Source: an uncultured Bacteroidota bacterium (GTDB lineage: Bacteria > Bacteroidota > Bacteroidia > Bacteroidales > F082). From it: a DNA stretch of 23,223 nt. The stretch spans positions 1 through 23,223 of the forward strand of contig UQNO01000029.1 of assembly GCA_900542475.1 (NCBI GenBank), read 5' to 3'. The position numbers and the translations under genes are program-made. This document shows positions 1 through 6,955 of this stretch, piece after piece; the first letter of the stretch is position 1, and each line of letters starts with the position of its first letter. The notes beneath the pieces are model-generated. The model saw only the letters and a list, made by a program, of their open reading frames with translations, had not been told where the DNA came from and made no database searches.

Positions 1-121
1 CAGGCTTCTCTTCGTACATCTCCGGATATAAGCCGCCTCTTGTCAAGTCGCTTTTTGTGCCGCATGATGTGGCGAGTATTGCCGAAACACCTAATAACAA
101 CGCAAAAATCAATCTCTTCAT
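1..121 (-). CDS. DUF799/GNA1162-type lipoprotein, N-terminal 40 residues only
   Basis: This is the start of a gene that runs off the left edge. It encodes a lipoprotein signal peptide, MKRLIFALLLGVSAILATSC, with the lipobox cysteine at residue 20, followed by a segment containing YPEMYEEKP. I see only the signal peptide and about 20 mature residues. The family call rests on the neighbours: CsgG-like, DUF4810 and DUF799 (GNA1162) proteins are known to be encoded together, in that order, in Neisseria and other Gram-negative bacteria, and the mature start of DUF799 proteins looks similar. Its ATG (121-119) overlaps the stop of the DUF4810 gene (120-118) as ATGA, so translation is coupled. The likely role is a periplasm-facing lipoprotein of an outer-membrane export complex. 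It could be another lipoprotein; the rest of the gene would decide. Confidence 0.65.
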   Translation of the reverse strand, partial: MKRLIFALLLGVSAILATSCGTKSDLTRGGLYPEMYEEKP

Positions 122-561
122 GGCTGCCTCTCTTTCGTGCGTCTGACAAGTGGCTCGATGAATTGAGCCGATTCAGGGTATAAATATAGTTCTCTTTGCA
201 TCAAATCCAAGCCATACTGATAAAAATCTGTCCGTGACATCTGCCTTTTCTGCCGTGGAGACGCTGTCGATGCGAAAATCTGGTCGATGTCGGGTGTGAG
301 AAGCAGATAGCCATATTCGGCGCATATTCCCGGAGGCGGCATCTGTCGCGAGCCCCCCGGATGTGTGACCATGTCCTCGTAAATCATGATGAGGTCGCAG
401 ATGGCCTTTGGTGACTGTAAGTCATAGTAGTTATAAGCCGCGTTATCGTACTGATAAATGCCGTTTGATGCGACATCGCCCCAATAATATAACTGGGTTG
501 ACGCACATGACGACAAGCAGAGAATTATTAAAGAAGCCGATAAAACCTTGGTTATTTGCAT
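118..561 (-). CDS. DUF4810 family lipoprotein
   Basis: A 147-residue lipoprotein with a type II signal peptide (SASLIILCLSSC, acylated Cys19). The mature start, STQLYYWGDVASNGIYQYDN, has the YYWG-Y pattern that opens DUF4810 proteins, and the later PPPGICAEYGYLLL matches the conserved PPG-xAExGYLY stretch of that family. DUF4810 proteins are small outer-membrane-associated lipoproteins of unknown mechanism found beside CsgG-like and DUF799 proteins; that context is reproduced exactly here. The start codon lies inside the end of the preceding 114-residue gene (10 bp overlap), and the stop overlaps the next start as ATGA. This indicates strict operon expression and probably matched stoichiometry. 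The role as an accessory of the CsgG-like pore is inferred. Confidence 0.8.
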   Translation of the reverse strand: MQITKVLSASLIILCLSSCASTQLYYWGDVASNGIYQYDNAAYNYYDLQSPKAICDLIMIYEDMVTHPGGSRQMPPPGICAEYGYLLLTPDIDQIFASTASPRQKRQMSRTDFYQYGLDLMQRELYLYPESAQFIEPLVRRTKERQP

Positions 562-896
562 AATTCGATGACTCTGCTTTCGTTGTTCGACAGGAATAGT
601 GTGTCTTTCAAGACCTGGTTGCCTTTTGATGTGACAACGATTTCATGTTTGCCCGGAGCGATATAGATGGTGTTCTTTGCCGTCTGTTTGATACGTCTGT
701 CGGTGCGATAATCCTTTAGTTTCACTGTGTTGACATTGTATGAGACACCGTCGATGGAGACGGTGACAGGATATTTGTCGTTGTCAACAAAGGAGACACC
801 GGCTTTCTCGCTTTTGCCGGAATTGTGCGAATATGTGCCGACGCCGCATCCCGCCATCGTCAGCATAAGAACTAATATTGCAATGATTTTTTTCAT
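552..896 (-). CDS. Small lipoprotein of the CsgG-like operon (unrecognised family)
   Basis: A 114-residue protein with a clear lipoprotein signal (MKKIIAILVLMLTMAGC, Cys17). The mature part is a short beta-rich domain: a segment around VSFVDNDKYPVTVSIDGVSY, then basic residues, then APGKHEIVVTSKGNQVLKD and FLSNNESRVIEL. The pattern of a PGKHEI turn between beta strands resembles PEGA-like or small Ig-like periplasmic domains, but I do not recognise a named family. The ATG sits 3 nt after the CsgG-like stop, and its own end overlaps the DUF4810 gene by 10 bp, so it belongs to the same operon. It appears to be an extra subunit compared with the three-gene CsgG/DUF4810/DUF799 set I know from other bacteria. 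Confidence 0.8.
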   Translation of the reverse strand: MKKIIAILVLMLTMAGCGVGTYSHNSGKSEKAGVSFVDNDKYPVTVSIDGVSYNVNTVKLKDYRTDRRIKQTAKNTIYIAPGKHEIVVTSKGNQVLKDTLFLSNNESRVIELCK

Positions 897-899
897 GGT

Positions 900-1781
900 C
901 TATTTGTCTGAAATGTAATACTTTGTTGTAAGATGTTCTTCTTCGAGAGCCTCGCCGTCATAAGTGCAGAAGGAGATTTCTGTCTCGGCTGTCTCGCCTG
1001 CCGACATCACGACGGTTACGGTGCCGATTTTCTTGCCGGGGAGTTCGATATTTGCTCCTGACTGTGGGTTTTTGACTACTTTGCCTTTTGCATAGACATT
1101 GAACACGTCGCCGTCAACGATGCCTTGCGACTTGCCGCCAGAGATGACATAGTTGCCGTCATCAATGGTGAGTATGTACGATTTCCAGGGCTGGTCGGTG
1201 CATTTTTTTATGATGTTCTCCACAAGTTGTGAAATGGCTGCTGATATGGCTTTGTCGCTCAACGTCGCATCGAATCCCGACTCGCCGCCGATGCCAAGCA
1301 CCTCTTTTGAGGTCGTTTCCGCATAACCTTCAGCTTCTTCAGAATATATCACGAGGCCTGTGGCCGCATCGACTATGCGTATGCTCACGCCAGCCTCGAC
1401 AGTCTGCGTTTTTGATGAAGAAAACACTTTCTGCTGACCCTCTGTCTTCCTGCCGTATTTTGTGATGGAGCCTATTATGAGATAGTCGGCGTTGATTTTG
1501 TCCATCTCATCGCCTTTTTCCCTGACGAGAGCATCAAGGTCGCTTCTTTCCAACAAGATGAATTTTCCCGACTGGTTGAGTTTTGCCATGAGAAAATCGG
1601 TGGCCTGCTTCTGCATGGGGTCGTTCTCTCTATCGTAGAACATGCCTTTCCCGTACTGTGTCTCATTGGAAAACCTGCCGATTGCGACTTTTCTTTTAAG
1701 GACTTTTTCGTTTTGCGCAAACGATGTCGCACTGATTAATAAAATCAATGCGAGTATAGATAAATTCTTAATATTTTTCAT
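900..1781 (-). CDS. CsgG/HfaB family outer-membrane secretion protein
   Basis: A 293-residue exported protein. The N-terminus (LSILALILLISATSFAQ) is a type I signal peptide without a lipobox. The segment KRKVAIGRFSNETQYG, the FILLERSDLDALVREK stretch, YLIIGSITKYG and VSIRIVDAATGLVIYSEEAEG together are typical of the CsgG domain (roughly residues 29-190). The C-terminal third, with SGGKSQGIVDGDVFNVY and GTVTVV, looks like the FlgT/CsgG-associated beta domain. CsgG forms a multimeric outer-membrane pore for curli subunits; HfaB helps holdfast anchoring. No curli subunit gene is visible here, so the substrate is unknown. It is the first gene of the operon, preceded by a good promoter at 1808-1838. 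CsgG itself is a lipoprotein, whereas this one shows no lipobox. Confidence 0.88.
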   Translation of the reverse strand: MKNIKNLSILALILLISATSFAQNEKVLKRKVAIGRFSNETQYGKGMFYDRENDPMQKQATDFLMAKLNQSGKFILLERSDLDALVREKGDEMDKINADYLIIGSITKYGRKTEGQQKVFSSSKTQTVEAGVSIRIVDAATGLVIYSEEAEGYAETTSKEVLGIGGESGFDATLSDKAISAAISQLVENIIKKCTDQPWKSYILTIDDGNYVISGGKSQGIVDGDVFNVYAKGKVVKNPQSGANIELPGKKIGTVTVVMSAGETAETEISFCTYDGEALEEEHLTTKYYISDK

Positions 1782-1807
1782 AGTGATGAAATTTAAAAAT
1801 TAGGCTG

Positions 1808-1838
1808 CAAAGATAATGATTTTTCGTAATAGTTGCAA
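1808..1838 (-). promoter_or_regulatory. Promoter of the CsgG-like operon
   Basis: Read on the minus strand, TATCTTTG (1815-1808) matches the Bacteroidota -7 consensus TAnnTTTG. A TTG (1838-1836) lies exactly 20 nt upstream, as expected for the -33 element. Transcription would begin near 1800, leaving a leader of about 20 nt before the ATG at 1781. Confidence 0.7.
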
Positions 1839-1848
1839 CATTTCTGAT

Positions 1849-1887
1849 AAAAAAGGTGCGAAGCGATTGTAAAAATCGCTTCGCACC
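1849..1887 (-). terminator. Rho-independent terminator after the Cys-repeat lipoprotein gene
   Basis: A perfect 14-bp stem (1855-1868 pairing with 1874-1887) around a 5-nt loop is followed on the minus strand by six T residues (1854-1849). It lies about 26 nt beyond the stop of the 1913-2470 gene and separates it from the CsgG-like operon. Confidence 0.88.
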
Positions 1888-1912
1888 AGATAATCAACCT
1901 TGATAAAGTTTG

Positions 1913-2470
1913 CTATTTGTCGGCGTGCTGGCAGCCTTCGTGTTGCTTCTGGCAGCCTTCGTGTTGCTTCTGGCAGCCTTCGTGTTGCTTCTGGCAGCCT
2001 TCGTGTTGCTTCTGGCAGCCTTCGTGTTGTTTTTGGCAGCCTTCGTTTTGCTTTTTACAGCCTTCGTTTTGTTTCTGGCAGCCTTCGTGTTGCTTCTGGC
2101 AGCCTTCGTGTTGTTTTTTACAGCCTTCGTGTTGCTTCTGGCAGCCTTCGTTTTGTTTTTTACAGCCTTCGTTTTGTTTTTGGCATTGCTCTTTCTTTGC
2201 GAGCATCTCCTTTGCCATGTTGATTGCGTCGGCGCGCTGGGCTTCGTCGAGATCTTCCCAGTCGGCGAGAGCCTTCACCATAATGTTCATCTGAACCATC
2301 ATCTCATGGCACATCCCTTGTTTTTCGCCGGGATGTCCGCATTCGTGTTTCTTTTCGCACTGCTCTTTCTTGTCTTTGCAGCAGCCTTTAACGTCGTTGT
2401 TTTCTTGTTTGTCGCAGCATGAGGTCATCAAAAATGCCACGAGACCGATTGCTAATAAGTACTTTTTCAT
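1913..2470 (-). CDS. Cys/His-rich lipoprotein with twelve tandem heptapeptide repeats
   Basis: A 185-residue lipoprotein: signal peptide MKKYLLAIGLVAFLMTSC with Cys18 as acylation site, then a Cys/His/Met-rich segment (residues 18-64, including CCKDKKEQC, ECGH, MCHEMM and MNIM), a short amphipathic helix (about 65-94), and twelve uninterrupted heptapeptides C-[QK]-K-Q-[HN]-E-G from residue 96 to 179, closing with CQHADK. I do not recognise the family. The density of Cys, His and Met and the outer-envelope location suggest metal binding or thiol chemistry, but this is inference. It starts 22 nt after the stop of the FtsB/DivIC-like gene, has no clear promoter of its own, and is followed by a strong terminator, so it is probably the second gene of a two-gene unit. 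The repeat leaves all three plus-strand frames open, but the minus frame has the signal peptide and is the coding one. Confidence 0.85.
   Translation of the reverse strand: MKKYLLAIGLVAFLMTSCCDKQENNDVKGCCKDKKEQCEKKHECGHPGEKQGMCHEMMVQMNIMVKALADWEDLDEAQRADAINMAKEMLAKKEQCQKQNEGCKKQNEGCQKQHEGCKKQHEGCQKQHEGCQKQNEGCKKQNEGCQKQHEGCQKQHEGCQKQHEGCQKQHEGCQKQHEGCQHADK
1934..2185 (-). repeat. 21-bp tandem repeat, 12 copies, inside the lipoprotein gene
   Basis: Twelve contiguous 21-bp units, with a minus-strand consensus encoding C-Q-K-Q-H-E-G. The five units nearest the gene end are almost identical at DNA level, with variants (His/Asn, Gln/Lys) concentrated in the upstream units. This suggests recent expansion at the 3-prime end by slippage or unequal exchange. 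Copy number is likely to vary between strains. Confidence 0.95.
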
Positions 2471-2492
2471 AGTTTTATAATTTTTGTGATAG

Positions 2493-2789
2493 TTATTCTT
2501 TTTTATCCAAAATGTAAATCACCTCGTCGTCGCGTTTCATGAGATGCTGCTCGCGCGCCACCTTCTCAAGCAATGCCGAGTCCTTCTTCAAGTCGTGTAA
2601 CATCTGTTCCTGCTTCTCTATTTCGCGGTCGTAATATTCAACCTGTTTTTTTACTTTTCTCAACTTTTTATAGCTTTTCCCTTGTTCGAAAATGTTATAT
2701 TGATCAATAAAAATAATGACAGCGGCAAAAATCAATGTCGCAATTATATATTTATTGGATAATTTTTTCAATATATCTTTAAAACTCAT
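2493..2789 (-). CDS. FtsB/DivIC family septum formation protein
   Basis: A 98-residue bitopic membrane protein. After a short basic N-terminus (MSFKDILKKLSNK) comes one transmembrane helix (IIATLIFAAVIIFI), then a coiled coil (about residues 35-75: KLRKVKKQVEYYDREIEKQ and on), then the short conserved tail LEKVAREQHLMKRDDEVIYIL typical of FtsB/DivIC. Members bridge FtsL and FtsQ in the divisome. The ATG at 2789 is chosen over longer in-frame starts because it places the helix at the usual distance from the N-terminus. FtsB and DivIC cannot be told apart by eye. It precedes the Cys-repeat lipoprotein gene by 22 nt on the same strand. Confidence 0.9.
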   Translation of the reverse strand: MSFKDILKKLSNKYIIATLIFAAVIIFIDQYNIFEQGKSYKKLRKVKKQVEYYDREIEKQEQMLHDLKKDSALLEKVAREQHLMKRDDEVIYILDKKE

Positions 2790-2809
2790 TTTTTTTTTAA
2801 AAATTTTTG

Positions 2810-2817
2810 CAAAAATA
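2810..2817 (-). promoter_or_regulatory. Candidate -7 element for the FtsB/DivIC-like gene
   Basis: TATTTTTG on the minus strand matches TAnnTTTG, 20 nt before the ATG. No convincing -33 TTG is seen at the right spacing in this very AT-rich tract, so this is tentative. Confidence 0.4.
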
Positions 2818-2871
2818 ATATTTTTTTGAAAAATAATACTTGTTTTCATAACGATTTATAAACAATTTTAT

Positions 2872-2879
2872 TATTTTTG
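2872..2879 (+). promoter_or_regulatory. Candidate -7 element for the transglutaminase-like gene
   Basis: TATTTTTG matches the Bacteroidota -7 consensus and lies 22 nt before the ATG at 2902. The best upstream TTG is spaced too far away (29 nt), so only the -7 box is supported. It is divergent from the candidate promoter at 2810-2817. Confidence 0.45.
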
Positions 2880-2901
2880 CAGAATTAAAAAGAAAAAGTG
2901 T

Positions 2902-4527
2902 ATGAAAAAACTCATTTTTACCTTGTCTTTTATCGTTGTCACCATTGCGGCATATTCGCAAGATGATGAGTATCAGAAGTTTATACAGCAAAGGGATAAA
3001 CAACTTAAAGAGATGCAGGATTCTTACCAAAAGGGTGTGGCGGATAAAAACAAGGAATTGCAGGAATATATCGACAAGCAGAACAAGGAGTTCGCTGATT
3101 TCGTGGCGAAGCAATGGGAGCTTTTCAATGACTTCGCAAAGGACAGACTTGCCATGTCGAAGCCCAAGATGGAAAAGATGCCAGTTGCGGAAAACGTTGA
3201 TGAAAACGTTGCCATAAAGTCGTCGGAAATAACGTTTACAAAGGAGGAGGAGTTGCCGAAAGTGACCCATACCGTCGCCATGGCATACGAAGATGAAAAC
3301 GACAACAACTATGAGTTGAAAAGCCGTCTCGGCGCAGATGGCCCCGTCGAGTTGCCCACGAAAGATTTTGATAAGTCAAAGAGATTGAATATCGACAACA
3401 ACTCAAATATTTTAATTAATTTTTACGGGAGACAGGTTTCTGTTCATGTCGATCCGAAGTTGAAGATAAAAAGTGCCGGAGTCGAGGAGAAGCAGGTTGC
3501 CGATTATTTCACAGGGATATCGAAGTGTCAGAACGAGACGCGTGCGCTGTGGGTAGAGCTCGACAAGGTTGTGAATGATTTCGGGCTGAACGAGTGGGGC
3601 TATTTTTGCCTCTTGCGCTCACTCTCGGAAAGAATGTTCACGAATGTCAACGACAGAGTGCTTTTCTGTTTCTATATGCTCAGAAACGAAGGCGGCTTCA
3701 AGACACGTCTCGCGCGTGGCCAAGAATCGGGCGCGCTGACACTGCTCGTGGCAATCGACAACAGCAAACAGGTGTATTCGTACACCTATTTCCGCTTCAA
3801 CGACGATGACGCAGGCAAGACACAAGTGAAATATTACACCGTTTATGGCGGCGGAAAAGCCAACGAAGCCGTGTATTCTTACGATTATTGCAAACAGGAC
3901 ACCGAAAAGAAACAGATGTGCCTCGATTTCAAAAACAACTTGAACATGGGCGGCTGCGACGTGGAAAGAACAGTGAAACTGACGAAAACAGAAGACATCA
4001 CACTGCCTTATAACAAAGCTCATATAGCATATCTCGACGATGTCCCGATGACAGTCTTGCCGATTTATTTCCAAAATCCCGTCGCCATCGAGACGCAGCA
4101 GGCTCTCCAGAGAAAATTCAATGAGATGAAAAAAGACTACACCCCGACACAGTTCATCGCAATGCTGCTTAATTTCGTGCAAAATGGCTTTGATTACAAG
4201 ACCGACGAGGAACAGTTCGGCTATGAGAAATATTTCTATCCGGAAGAAGTGATTGGATACCCCTACAGCGACTGCGAAGACCGCTCGGCATTGTTCGCTT
4301 GGCTGGTGCAAAAATATACCAACGCAAAGGTAATCGGACTTCAATACGATGGACATGTCGCGACAGCCGTCTGGTTCGGCGACGATGCGGAGGTGAAAGG
4401 CGATGGGTTTATGTATGGAGGCAAGAAATATTACGTCTGCGACCCGACATATATCAACGCATCGATTGGCATGACAATGCCGCAGTATAAAAACAAAACC
4501 CCCAAAGTCATTAAACTCAAGAAATAA
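2902..4527 (+). CDS. Secreted transglutaminase-like (papain-fold) protein with N-terminal coiled coil
   Basis: A 541-residue exported protein. Signal peptide MKKLIFTLSFIVVTIAAYSQ is followed by a highly charged helical segment (residues 21-90, many Lys/Glu/Gln) that should form a coiled coil. A long middle region (about 110-400) I do not recognise. The C-terminal domain (about 410-520) carries the transglutaminase-like triad: Cys458 in YSDCEDRSA, His485 in DGHVATAV, and Asp514 in VCDPTY. Bacterial members of this superfamily are usually thiol proteases or peptidases rather than cross-linkers, acting in the periplasm or at the surface; the substrate cannot be read from sequence. A small lipocalin-like gene follows 49 nt later on the same strand. 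No T9SS sorting tail is present, so it is probably periplasmic. Confidence 0.88.
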   Translation: MKKLIFTLSFIVVTIAAYSQDDEYQKFIQQRDKQLKEMQDSYQKGVADKNKELQEYIDKQNKEFADFVAKQWELFNDFAKDRLAMSKPKMEKMPVAENVDENVAIKSSEITFTKEEELPKVTHTVAMAYEDENDNNYELKSRLGADGPVELPTKDFDKSKRLNIDNNSNILINFYGRQVSVHVDPKLKIKSAGVEEKQVADYFTGISKCQNETRALWVELDKVVNDFGLNEWGYFCLLRSLSERMFTNVNDRVLFCFYMLRNEGGFKTRLARGQESGALTLLVAIDNSKQVYSYTYFRFNDDDAGKTQVKYYTVYGGGKANEAVYSYDYCKQDTEKKQMCLDFKNNLNMGGCDVERTVKLTKTEDITLPYNKAHIAYLDDVPMTVLPIYFQNPVAIETQQALQRKFNEMKKDYTPTQFIAMLLNFVQNGFDYKTDEEQFGYEKYFYPEEVIGYPYSDCEDRSALFAWLVQKYTNAKVIGLQYDGHVATAVWFGDDAEVKGDGFMYGGKKYYVCDPTYINASIGMTMPQYKNKTPKVIKLKK

Positions 4528-4576
4528 TCGAGAATGTAAAACCTAAACATATATGGTGGCTTGAAAGTTTTTAGAC

Positions 4577-5017
4577 ATGAAAAAGAAAATTTGGACGATA
4601 ATTATTATTATCTTGGCTGTCGCCGGAATCGCCCTGGCTGTGTACTACATCTGGTTCGCCGACCATAAAAAATATTATAAGCCTGAAATTGACATTCCGC
4701 CGGTTTACCACGACATCGAATTCGATGAAGACTTGCTTGTCGGCGTTTGGAAAGAAGATGAGTTGTATTATCGTTATAATGATGATGGAACAGCCGTGAC
4801 ATGGGATCTCTCCGACGATGTGCAAGAAGATGAGGGCGCTGAACTCACTTGGACCCTCGAGCATAATGTCTTCACGCACTATTATAATATGGAAATCGGC
4901 GGCGTCATTCCGAAAGTCTATAACATGAAAGTTCTTGAACTTGATATGTTGGAATATGAAGACGACTATGGCGTGGGCCATAAATTCTCAAAAGTGGAGG
5001 AGGAGCTGATTAATTAA
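4577..5017 (+). CDS. Membrane-anchored lipocalin-like protein (hypothetical)
   Basis: A 146-residue protein with one N-terminal transmembrane segment (KIWTIIIIILAVAGIALAVY, residues 4-23) and no lipobox. The rest is acidic and beta-rich, with LVGVWKEDELYYRYNDDGTA (about residues 53-72) and LTWTLEHNVFTHYY. The G-x-W start, the aromatic strands and the DDGTA turn resemble lipocalin-like domains found in many Bacteroidota proteins; the family assignment is moderate. It lies 49 nt downstream of the transglutaminase-like gene and is probably co-transcribed. Its stop overlaps by 8 bp the stop of the convergent TPR gene within the palindrome TTAATTAA. An antisense frame of similar length has no recognisable protein features. 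Confidence 0.75.
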   Translation: MKKKIWTIIIIILAVAGIALAVYYIWFADHKKYYKPEIDIPPVYHDIEFDEDLLVGVWKEDELYYRYNDDGTAVTWDLSDDVQEDEGAELTWTLEHNVFTHYYNMEIGGVIPKVYNMKVLELDMLEYEDDYGVGHKFSKVEEELIN

Positions 5018-6953
5018 ATCGCTTCATCACGACGTAAGCCTCTTGGATACCGAGCTCGCCGGCCTTGCTTAAGTCCTTGATAGCCTGCGCTTTATTATTG
5101 AGGTAAAGAAGCGTCAACGCTCGGTTGTAATACGCTTCTGCCAGGTTTTTCTCATATTGTATCGCCTTGGTATAGTCTTCTATGGCTTTCTCGAACTCCT
5201 GCATCTGCAGGTGTATGTTGCCAATGTTATACCACACATAAGGGTTTCTTCTGTTTTTGTTCAAAGCATCGGTGATTGTTGCCAACGATTGCTGATAATC
5301 AGGCTTTTCCTGTGTTTGCGTGAATTTTTCAGGGGCTTTTTTCTGCGTTATGTAGATGGAGTTGTCGTAATCCTTTTCTTTGACGGCCATCTCCGCCTTG
5401 GCTTTTTGCAGAACTGAAAGGTTGAGAGCGGCATATATGCCTAAAACAGGGTCGTCGAGTAACGACATGAAGATTTTTTCACTTCTCTGATAATTGAAAA
5501 TCTCAAAGTTGTAGATGCCGTTGATGAACTCTCTAATGTTTTGATTGTCAAATGTCTCGATGACGGAGTCGTTGATATATGATTTATGGTTCGCCTCAAA
5601 CAGGTCGTTCACTACCAACGCTATTTTACCGTTGAGTCTGTTGTTTTGAGAAATCTGGCTGAGTGTCGCGTCGATATAATATTTGTTTCCCTCGGTGATG
5701 TTTACCATAAGGCTTTCCCGTGGCTTGATGTCGATGTCGGAGAACTGTATGAGCGATTTATGACGGTTGCCGTTGACGAAGTCGGACTCAAAGTTGATGA
5801 TTTTGTTGTAATCCATCTTGGAATACTGGGCAAAGAGCGAGTCGATATTAGCCTGGTCTTCGCTCACAAATGCCATTATTTGTTTTGCCTGCCATTGGTC
5901 CTGCTCCGCTCCATGTATGTCGTTTTTCTCGAATTTCACCACCGCTCTGTTTACCCACGCATCGATGAAATCTGGGAAAAGTTCTATGACTTTTGTGAAA
6001 TCGTCCTCGGCGTTGTCCCAGTCTCTCATTTTAAAATAAAGTATGCCTCTGTTAAAATATCCGTAAATGTTTTGGGGATTAATCTCAATCACTTTGTTGT
6101 ATAAAGCCAATGCCACGTCGTATTCTTCGCGCATGGAATATATTATGGCGCGGTTGAAGTAGGTGAGGGCGTTGCGTTGGTCGAGGTTGTTCACTTTCTC
6201 ATAGTCTTTCAGTGCCGCCGCGGTGTCGCCGAGATTGAGATACGCCACGGCTCTGTTGAAATAGATGAGCGGATTGTCTTTGTCCATGCGCAGCGCGTCG
6301 TTCAAGTCGTCCATCGCTGCCTGATATTCCTCGCGTTCAAGCTCTATCATGCTTTTCCTCACCAAGGCTTCGATGTTGAAATAATCGTAATAAACAGCGT
6401 TGTTCATGTCGCTCAAAGCTCCGTCGAGGTCGTCGAGATAGCGTTTCGCTATGCCTCGCGATATGTAGGCGTTGGCGTTTTTGGGGTTGATTATCAATGC
6501 TGTGTCAAATTCCGCCACGGCGTTTTCATAGTCGTTGAGGTGCATGAGTGTCGAGCCCGATGCAATGTGCAGCTCCTCGCTGAAAGGGTCGAGGCTGATG
6601 GCTTGCATGTAGTCTGCCATCGCATCGGCATAGTTCGAGAGACGGTCGTTGGCGACACCGCGATAATGGTAGGCTCGCACATACAGCGGGTGTATCTCGA
6701 GAGTGCGAGTGAAATCCTCGACGGCACCGCTGTAATCGCCTAAACTGAATTTCGCTATGCCTCTAAGAAAATAAGCCTCGAAATCGTTGGGCTTGGCAAT
6801 GGTGGCAATGTTGAAATCGTGTATCGCTTCGGTGTAGTTGTCTTTCGAAAGCTCTATCTTGCCCATCAGAATGTAATGCTTGTGGTTTATCTGGGCGCTC
6901 GTCTCCGTTAAGGAAATAAGGAGTAAAAATAATATGACGAGAAGTTTTTTCAA
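5010..6953 (-). CDS. Secreted tetratricopeptide-repeat protein
   Basis: A 647-residue exported TPR protein if translation starts at TTG 6953-6951. That start gives a clean signal peptide, (M)KKLLVILFLLLISLTETSAQ, and sits 2 nt after the stop of the LytTR gene; the longer in-frame extension is only the LytTR gene read out of frame and is rejected. Ten consecutive 34-residue TPRs occupy roughly residues 26-365 (repeated motifs such as YFNRGILYF and YFNRAVAYL, with DP/NP at unit ends). A non-TPR segment of about 190 residues follows, and two or three further TPRs close the protein (YVWYNIGNIHLQ, AYYNRALTLLYL). Such proteins usually act as protein-protein scaffolds in the periplasm. Coupling to the LytTR and TonB genes suggests a shared envelope function, but the partner is unknown. 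Confidence 0.88.
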   Translation of the reverse strand: MKKLLVILFLLLISLTETSAQINHKHYILMGKIELSKDNYTEAIHDFNIATIAKPNDFEAYFLRGIAKFSLGDYSGAVEDFTRTLEIHPLYVRAYHYRGVANDRLSNYADAMADYMQAISLDPFSEELHIASGSTLMHLNDYENAVAEFDTALIINPKNANAYISRGIAKRYLDDLDGALSDMNNAVYYDYFNIEALVRKSMIELEREEYQAAMDDLNDALRMDKDNPLIYFNRAVAYLNLGDTAAALKDYEKVNNLDQRNALTYFNRAIIYSMREEYDVALALYNKVIEINPQNIYGYFNRGILYFKMRDWDNAEDDFTKVIELFPDFIDAWVNRAVVKFEKNDIHGAEQDQWQAKQIMAFVSEDQANIDSLFAQYSKMDYNKIINFESDFVNGNRHKSLIQFSDIDIKPRESLMVNITEGNKYYIDATLSQISQNNRLNGKIALVVNDLFEANHKSYINDSVIETFDNQNIREFINGIYNFEIFNYQRSEKIFMSLLDDPVLGIYAALNLSVLQKAKAEMAVKEKDYDNSIYITQKKAPEKFTQTQEKPDYQQSLATITDALNKNRRNPYVWYNIGNIHLQMQEFEKAIEDYTKAIQYEKNLAEAYYNRALTLLYLNNKAQAIKDLSKAGELGIQEAYVVMKRFN

Positions 6954-6955
6954 GG

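Noticed and set aside
1934..2185. CRISPR-like short repeat array.
   Set aside because: Units are 21 bp, contiguous, in coding frame and without spacers; there are no cas genes.
1900..2422. Three overlapping plus-strand open frames over the tandem repeat.
   Set aside because: A repeat unit of 21 bp without stops in any frame keeps all frames open. The peptides are monotonous and lack signals, while the minus frame has a lipoprotein signal peptide and a terminator behind it.
3619..4356. 245-residue minus-strand open frame opposite the transglutaminase-like gene.
   Set aside because: It has no family features; the plus frame has a signal peptide and an intact catalytic triad.
4571..4981. 136-residue minus-strand frame opposite the lipocalin-like gene.
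   Set aside because: It has a His/Ile-rich low-information sequence typical of an antisense shadow and no start signal; the plus frame has a membrane anchor and lipocalin-like strands.
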